From JAKZVK01 sp965261065 (GTDB lineage Bacteria > Acidobacteriota > Terriglobia > Bryobacterales > UBA6623): a DNA stretch of 64,000 nucleotides. The translations under genes and the position numbers were made by a program. Numbering within the stretch: the first letter of the stretch is position 1; each line of letters begins with the position of its first letter. Shown in pieces: positions 59,421 to 64,000 of this stretch. The DNA is taken from positions 7,998,001-8,062,000 of the forward strand of contig OZ253444.1 of NCBI GenBank assembly GCA_965261065.1, written 5' to 3'. The notes below the pieces were generated by a model. The model saw only the letters and a list, made by a program, of their open reading frames with translations. It searched no databases and had not been told where the DNA came from.

Positions 59421-60800
59421 TCATCGCGGCTCCCGAACCAATGTATCAACAGACTCAAGGACTTCTTTCACTTCGCCGACCAGAAAGATCGATCCGGCAA
59501 TCACGATCACGTCGTCCGGAGCGGCCCCTGCCTTCGCTCGCTCCAGCGCCTCGCGCACGTTCGGCGCCACCGACATGTTTTCGTGATGATGGTCCACCAT
59601 CGCCAACAGTCCCTCGGGGCTGACCGAGCGGCTGATTTTGGAGCGCGTCAGGATCACTCGATCGACACAGGGGAAAAGCAAGCCAGTCGCCTCTTCGATG
59701 GCCTTGTCCCGCACCGCGCCGTACACGAGATGCATGCGCCGGCCCGCACGATGCTCCCGCAGGAACTTCGCCAGCGCGCGCGCGCCGGAAGGATTGTGGG
59801 CCGCGTCGACGAGAATCTCGGGGTGGGTTCCCAGGCGTTCGATGCGTCCGGGCCAGCGCACGTCGGCGAGGCCGGCGCGGATCGCCTCCGCCTCAACGCC
59901 TAAAGAGTCGAGCGCCGCAATCGCAGTGAGGGCGTTCTCGACCTGATGCTCACCGGCCAGGGCTAGCTCGACAGGCAGGCGATCGCCCGTCGGCGTATGG
60001 CCAATCCCCGTGTTGCAGGTCCTCGTATTGCAGACCGCCTCGAAGCGGTAGCGGCCGTCGGTGTGGCTCAGGTTCTCCGCCGTCCAGTCCGACCCCACAC
60101 GGACCAGGGAGGCCCCCACCTCAGCGCATCGCTTTTGGATGACCGCCAGCGCTTCGGGCATCTGAGGCGCCGTCACGACGCTCGTTTTCGATTCCACCAA
60201 GCCCGGCCTCACGAGGCCCGGCTTCACGATGCCCGCCTTCTCTCCGGCGATGGCCGCGGCGCCGTTGCCGAGATAGGCCTCGTGATCGAAATGGATCGGC
60301 GTGATGACCGCCAACTCGGATTGAACGATGTTGGTCGCGTCCAATCGGCCGCCGAGGCCGACTTCCACCACGCCCCACTCAATCCCTGCCTCGCGAAAAG
60401 CGCAAAAAGCCGCGGCGGTCATCGACTCGAAAAGCGTGGGGTGGCTGTGAGGTCCGAGTTCCTCCGCGAGGCGGTCGTTGGCAGCACGAACCTCGTCGAC
60501 GGTCGCGGCGAAATCCGAGTCGCCAATCTCCTCGCCGTTCAGCCGGATGCGCTCGTTGAAACGCACCAGGTGGGGCGAGGTGAAGAGTCCGGTGGTGTGT
60601 CCGGCGGCCCGCAGGCCGGCCTCTATCATGGCGGCGGTCGAGCCTTTGCCGTTGGTGCCGGCGATGTGGACGACGCGGAAGCTCTTCTCGGGATTCCCTA
60701 GCGCGGCCGCCAAGCGCTGCATCCGCTCGAGGCCGAAGTTCGAAGAACGCAAGGGTCCGATCAGCGAGAGCAGGTACTCGACAGCATCTGGGTAGGTCAT
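59421..60800 (-). CDS. folC: Bifunctional folylpolyglutamate synthase/dihydrofolate synthase
   Basis: FolC makes dihydrofolate from dihydropteroate and glutamate and adds the polyglutamate tail. The 459-residue Mur-ligase-type protein has the P-loop VHIAGTNGKGSTAAMIEAGLRAAGHTTGLFTSPHL, the ERI and GLGGRLDATNIVQSELAVITPIHFDHEAYLG motifs and the C-terminal glutamate ligase domain (LGTHPEILVDAAHNPSGARALAKFL). It lies 10 bases after accD on the same strand, a widespread arrangement, and 40 bases before plsC. Confidence 0.95.
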   Translation of the reverse strand: MTYPDAVEYLLSLIGPLRSSNFGLERMQRLAAALGNPEKSFRVVHIAGTNGKGSTAAMIEAGLRAAGHTTGLFTSPHLVRFNERIRLNGEEIGDSDFAATVDEVRAANDRLAEELGPHSHPTLFESMTAAAFCAFREAGIEWGVVEVGLGGRLDATNIVQSELAVITPIHFDHEAYLGNGAAAIAGEKAGIVKPGLVRPGLVESKTSVVTAPQMPEALAVIQKRCAEVGASLVRVGSDWTAENLSHTDGRYRFEAVCNTRTCNTGIGHTPTGDRLPVELALAGEHQVENALTAIAALDSLGVEAEAIRAGLADVRWPGRIERLGTHPEILVDAAHNPSGARALAKFLREHRAGRRMHLVYGAVRDKAIEEATGLLFPCVDRVILTRSKISRSVSPEGLLAMVDHHHENMSVAPNVREALERAKAGAAPDDVIVIAGSIFLVGEVKEVLESVDTLVREPR

Positions 60801-60810
60801 GCCCGCCGGG

Positions 60811-61668
60811 CTATTGTGCCGGGCCGATAAAGAAGTCCAGCGCGTGTGCCACGAAGGTCTTCATCTTTTTGCGCGACACCAAGGCGTCGAGCATGCCGTG
60901 TTCGAGGAGGAACTCGGATCGCTGGAACCCCTTCGGTAGTTTCTGGCGAATGGTCTGCTCGATGACGCGGGGGCCGGCGAAGCCAATCAACGCGCCGGGC
61001 TCGGCGATGTTGAGGTCCCCCAGCATGGCGTAGCTGGCGGTCACGCCGCCGGTAGTTGGGTCGGTCAGGACGCTGACATACGGCAGCCGGGCGGCGGCGA
61101 GCCGGGTGAGTGCAGCCGAGACCTTGGCCATCTGCATCAGGCTCAGCGCGCCTTCCATCATCCGCGCACCGCCGGAGGCGGAGATGATGATCACCGGCAT
61201 GCCTTGCTCCACGGCGCGCTCGATTGCCAGCGTGATCTTCTCGCCGACCACCACGCCCATGCTACCGCCGATGAAGCGGTACTCCATGGCGCAGATCGCC
61301 ACCGGCCGGCCTGCCAGGGGTCCGACCGCACAGATCACCGCGTCCTTGAGGCCGGTGGCGGCTTCTGCCTTCTCGAGCCGCTCCTGATAGCTGCGTTGGT
61401 CGACAAACTTCAGGGCGTCGGTGGTGCGGAGTCCTTGGTCGAACTCCTCCCAGGGCTCGTCGAACAGAAGGTTCAACCGCGAATGCGCGTCGATCTTGAA
61501 GTGGAAATCGCACTTCTCGCAGACCATCAGGTTGGCTTCGAGGTCCTTCTTCCAGATGATCGTGCGGCAGGAGTCGCACTTGATCCACAACCCCTCGGTG
61601 CGCACGCGTCGGGGTTCGGAGGGCTCTTCGGGGCCGTCGGACTTTCTAAATAGCGCCATCAGAGGCAT
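60811..61668 (-). CDS. accD: Acetyl-CoA carboxylase carboxyltransferase subunit beta
   Basis: AccD is the beta part of the carboxyltransferase that makes malonyl-CoA, the first step of fatty acid synthesis. The 285-residue protein carries the N-terminal zinc finger (CDSCRTIIWKKDLEANLMVCEKC), the CoA-binding region (GRPVAICAMEYRFIGGSMGVVVGEKI, ISASGGARMMEGALSLMQMAK) and the biotin-facing TDPTTGGVTASYAMLGD, all typical. The start at 61668 or the in-frame ATG at 61659 (MALFRKSD) are both possible. The alpha subunit is not in the window. folC follows 10 bases downstream. Confidence 0.95.
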   Translation of the reverse strand: MPLMALFRKSDGPEEPSEPRRVRTEGLWIKCDSCRTIIWKKDLEANLMVCEKCDFHFKIDAHSRLNLLFDEPWEEFDQGLRTTDALKFVDQRSYQERLEKAEAATGLKDAVICAVGPLAGRPVAICAMEYRFIGGSMGVVVGEKITLAIERAVEQGMPVIIISASGGARMMEGALSLMQMAKVSAALTRLAAARLPYVSVLTDPTTGGVTASYAMLGDLNIAEPGALIGFAGPRVIEQTIRQKLPKGFQRSEFLLEHGMLDALVSRKKMKTFVAHALDFFIGPAQ

Positions 61669-61697
61669 CGAGGTGCCGGGAAGGCCCCCCCGGGTCG

Positions 61698-61703
61698 ATC
61701 ATA
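61698..61703 (-). promoter_or_regulatory. Extended -10 promoter of the accD operon
   Basis: On the minus strand the sequence TGTTATGAT contains a TATGAT hexamer with the TG of an extended -10, giving a start about 23 bases before the accD ATG. No -35 is needed for this class. Confidence 0.55.
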
Positions 61704-62193
61704 ACAGAGCGGCGGGCGTTTTCCGGCAGTCGGGGGAACATCAGCGTGGCCCGCCCGTTGGTCCACCGCCGGACCCCGCCACTCCGCCGTTGCCTCTTGG
61801 ACCATGATCGATTCAACCCGCCGGATTCCGAGCCGGCAGCCGCCGGCCGCGCGAAGTCAGCAGGGGCGGGCCGCTACTGGGGCGGGCCGCTGCGTCCGCC
61901 CAGCCGGCTTCAACCAGCCTTCAGTCGGGTTCCGCCCGAAGCGCGTTATGGACCGGCTGTTTGCGGCCGATTCGGCGCTCGCAACTACGCTGGAAGGGCG
62001 TGTTGAACGTCCTTCCTCGGCTGGCTTTCAGCCCCGTCCCAGCCCCCACCCCGACCCCGAAAGATTCACGCGATCATGCACCGGCGTCCTCTCGAGACTT
62101 CTCCTGAAACCCAATCAGAGACACCATCCTCTCGCGAGATCAGCCACAGCCCGAGCCTCGATGTGATATTTTCAGAACCGGAAACCGCGGCCC
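61704..62193. other. Intergenic region with REP-like repeats, no gene
   Basis: Open frames here are low-complexity and lack family features. Two head-to-tail copies of the REP-like motif lie at 61862-61875 and 61879-61894 (GGGGCGGGCCGCTGCG form), the second followed at once by its own inverse (CCGCCC), a potential hairpin. Confidence 0.45.
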
Positions 62194-62925
62194 ATGATGC
62201 AGCTCCCTCGATACATTTTGACTCTGCTCCTCATACCTGGCTTGGGCGTGGCACAGGACCTGCCGTCCTACGACATCCACCGCGCACCCGGGCCCATCAA
62301 CATCGACGGGCGGCTCGACGAGGCGGCTTGGAAGAGGGCCGCGCCCGTCGGCGACTTCCACTTCAATTGGTGGACCAGCGGCGCGAAAGAGAAGACCGTT
62401 GCCAAGGTGCTGTGGGACGACACGAACCTCTACGTCGGCTACTACTGTTACGACAAGCACATTTCGGCCAACGTAACGCGGCGCCACGGGCCGGTCTCGC
62501 GCGACGATTGCGTCGAGGTCTTCGTCAGCCCGAACCCCGATAAGGTTCGCAACTACTACGGCTTCGAGTTGAACGTCATCGGGACGATGCTCAACTTCAT
62601 CCGGGGCGACTGGTGGCGCGGCGGACGGTTCTCCGAGCCGGTCGGCGTACGGCGGTGGACGTCCCACTACGGCCGCTCGCTCAAGGTCGATTCCGCCGAC
62701 GACGACCACTGGATTCTCGAGATCGCCATCCCGTTCAAGAACTTCGAGAAGGACGCGGCACACACCCCGCCACACGACGGCGACCGCTGGCGGCTCAACC
62801 TCAACCGCGCCGGCGGAACCACGAATCCGCAGTACAGCACTTGGTCGCCGGTCAACACCCCGCGGCCGAGCTTCCACGTACCGGAAGCGTTCGGGTGGGT
62901 GACCTTCGTGAACGATGCACCGTAA
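62194..62925 (+). CDS. CBM9-like secreted carbohydrate-binding protein
   Basis: A 243-residue secreted protein with a signal peptide (RYILTLLLIPGLGVAQ) and a beta-sandwich domain of the CBM9 type: PGPINIDGRLDEAAWKRAAPVGDFHFNWW, VAKVLWDDTNLYVGYYCYD, DDCVEVFVSPNPDK, WILEIAIPFKNFEKDAAHTPPHDGDRWRLNLNRAG. These domains bind the ends of xylan or cellulose chains or serve in carbohydrate-active enzymes. It overlaps the start of the PQQ-propeller gene by eleven bases, suggesting coupled expression. Confidence 0.87.
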   Translation: MMQLPRYILTLLLIPGLGVAQDLPSYDIHRAPGPINIDGRLDEAAWKRAAPVGDFHFNWWTSGAKEKTVAKVLWDDTNLYVGYYCYDKHISANVTRRHGPVSRDDCVEVFVSPNPDKVRNYYGFELNVIGTMLNFIRGDWWRGGRFSEPVGVRRWTSHYGRSLKVDSADDDHWILEIAIPFKNFEKDAAHTPPHDGDRWRLNLNRAGGTTNPQYSTWSPVNTPRPSFHVPEAFGWVTFVNDAP

Positions 62926-64000
62926 GCGAGCCGGTTGGCTCTTGCCGGCGGATCTGCTGGCCCTGGGCCCCATACTGCCTGCGCTATGGGTTGGAGTTGT
63001 CGGCGGGCAAGAGCGCCTCAAGCCGCCACCCCCAACCATCTTTCATCCACCATCCGAGTGGCAGCAGTTTCGCGGGCCCAACGGCTCGGGGGTCGCCGAG
63101 ACCTCGGGCCTGCCGGCTCGTTTCGGGCTTGATGAGAATGTCGTTTGGAAGACGGCTGTGCCGCCGGGGCGTTCGTCGCCGGTGATCAGCGGCGGCCGGG
63201 TGTTTCTGACGGCCGTCGAAGACGACAAGCTCTACACCCTCTGCTTCAGCCGTACGACCGGCGAGGAACTGTGGCGGCGCGAGTGTCCGCGTCCTCGGTC
63301 GGAGAAGCTCGACCGGCGCAACCATCCCGCGGCGGCGAGCGCGGCGACCGACCACAACAGCGTCTACGTCTTCTTTGGCGATTTCGGGCTGCTCTCCTAT
63401 GACTTCGAAGGCAACGAACGCTGGCGGCTGCCACTGGGGCCGTTCGATAACTCCTACGGCATGGGAGCGTCGCCCATCGTCGTCGACGATCTGGTCGTGC
63501 TCGTCTGCGATCAGCGCACCGACTCGTTCATCCTGGCCGTCGACAAGAAGACCGGGCGCGTTCGCTGGCGCAGGCCCCGTCCCGACGCCGTCAGCGGACA
63601 CTCGACGCCCGTCGTGTACGACGCCGGCGACGGCACGAAGCAGATCCTCGCGCCCGGCTCCTTCCGCATGGACGCCTACGCGGCCCAGACCGGCGAGAGC
63701 GTCTGGTGGGTGAACGGGCTGCCGTCGGAGATGAAGTCGCTGCCAGTCATCAGCAGAGGGATCGGCGGGCATGTTGGCACTCAGATGGGCGGCCGCACGG
63801 TCTACGTCGCCGGGTACAATGTTCCCGCGAACGATACGGGACGGCAGGTGACGGTACCGGCGTTTGCCGAGGCCGTGGCCGCATACGACGCGAACGGCGA
63901 CGGGCGGCTGGCGCGGGACGAGTTGCCCGACGGGCGCCTGCGTCAGTTGGTGGGATTCAGCGATCGCGACCGCGACGGGCGCCTCGATGCCGGCGAGTGG
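62915..64000 (+). CDS. PQQ-binding-like beta-propeller protein with EF-hand repeats, 3' end outside window
   Basis: An open frame from the ATG at 62915 to the window end encodes at least 362 residues without a stop. The N-terminus has a signal (WLLPADLLALGPILPALWVGVVGG), followed by PQQ-propeller repeats: WQQFRGPNGSGVAET, VVWKTAVPPGRSSPVISGGRVFLTA, YDFEGNERWRLPLGPFDNSYGMGASPIVVDDLVVLV, DKKTGRVRWRRPRP and FRMDAYAAQTGESVWWV. Near the end are two EF-hand calcium loops, DANGDGRLARDE and DRDRDGRLDAGE. Such proteins are secreted and frequent in acidobacteria and planctomycetes; no enzyme activity can be asserted. It overlaps the preceding CBM9-like gene's stop by eleven bases. Confidence 0.88.
   Translation, partial: MHRKRAGWLLPADLLALGPILPALWVGVVGGQERLKPPPPTIFHPPSEWQQFRGPNGSGVAETSGLPARFGLDENVVWKTAVPPGRSSPVISGGRVFLTAVEDDKLYTLCFSRTTGEELWRRECPRPRSEKLDRRNHPAAASAATDHNSVYVFFGDFGLLSYDFEGNERWRLPLGPFDNSYGMGASPIVVDDLVVLVCDQRTDSFILAVDKKTGRVRWRRPRPDAVSGHSTPVVYDAGDGTKQILAPGSFRMDAYAAQTGESVWWVNGLPSEMKSLPVISRGIGGHVGTQMGGRTVYVAGYNVPANDTGRQVTVPAFAEAVAAYDANGDGRLARDELPDGRLRQLVGFSDRDRDGRLDAGEW

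Noticed and set aside
61804..62166. A 120-codon frame upstream of the CBM9-like gene
   Set aside because: Low-complexity Pro/Arg/Ser composition produced by the REP-like repeats, with no homologous look.
1..64000. CRISPR arrays
   Set aside because: No regularly spaced direct repeats with unique spacers were seen; the repeats found are IS copies, palindromic REP-like elements and target duplications.

Overview
The window is GC-rich bacterial chromosome, most likely from an acidobacterium of the Bryobacterales/Solibacter type, probably a soil or sediment genome. I infer this from the combination of genes: an Oar-type TonB-dependent receptor behind its own ECF sigma/anti-sigma pair, a DUF7948/SBBP beta-propeller protein ending in a TIGR03437-like domain, a DUF1553/DUF1501 pair, several exported enolase-superfamily and Gfo/Idh enzymes, a class II (B12) ribonucleotide reductase, and the futalosine menaquinone enzymes MqnE and MqnP. 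No rRNA, tRNA or CRISPR array was found.

Layout. 1-4.1 kb: DUF1553 (cut by the window edge), DUF1501 and a frameshifted enolase-superfamily enzyme. 4.2-5.3 kb: an IS3-type remnant and a TumE/TumA-like toxin-antitoxin pair whose operator lies inside its promoter. 5.4-11.8 kb: a hypothetical gene, a strong terminator behind a possible structured RNA, then Gfo/Idh oxidoreductase, cupin, a second enolase-superfamily enzyme, a DUF4864 gene that lacks an ordinary start codon, and a DadA-like oxidase. 11.9-14.2 kb: an unrecognised three-gene operon with two lipoproteins. 14.3-15.9 kb: first of three near-identical 1598-bp ISNCY/IS1202-like elements (others at 22.27-23.86 and 32.05-33.65 kb), all with 16-17-bp direct repeats. 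16.2-21.8 kb: a third enolase-superfamily enzyme, hemE, an SH3b lipoprotein, a small zinc-ribbon protein and FprA-type ferredoxin reductase. 21.9-29.0 kb: a Usp pseudogene, the frameshifted SBBP protein, and a GT39-like membrane glycosyltransferase split by a ~0.3-kb foldback MITE. 29.1-32.0 kb: DUF1080, 2-hydroxyacid dehydrogenase, ROK kinase. 33.7-38.8 kb: hicBA, nfo, leuS, GNAT, HEAT-repeat protein. 39.0-48.2 kb (minus strand): nrdJ, argD, mqnE, mqnP and a membrane hydrolase, with MazEF and VapBC modules sitting between the two menaquinone genes. 48.3-52.6 kb: P-loop kinase, then motA, motB and a fliL-like gene; motB has an in-frame amber codon and its 3' end is cut by an IS630 element. 52.7-58.1 kb: sigma, anti-sigma and Oar receptor. 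58.6-61.7 kb: accD-folC-plsC. 62.2-64 kb: a CBM9-like secreted protein and a PQQ-type propeller protein that runs off the window.

How it fits together. Housekeeping genes (hemE, leuS, nrdJ, argD, accD-folC-plsC, mqnE/mqnP) are interleaved with exported sugar-acid and glycan enzymes (enolase superfamily, Gfo/Idh, DUF1080, CBM9, PQQ propeller) suited to polysaccharide use. The genome appears under pressure from mobile DNA: five IS or MITE elements, four toxin-antitoxin modules and at least five interrupted or decayed genes lie in 64 kb. Some of the single-base lesions may be assembly errors.
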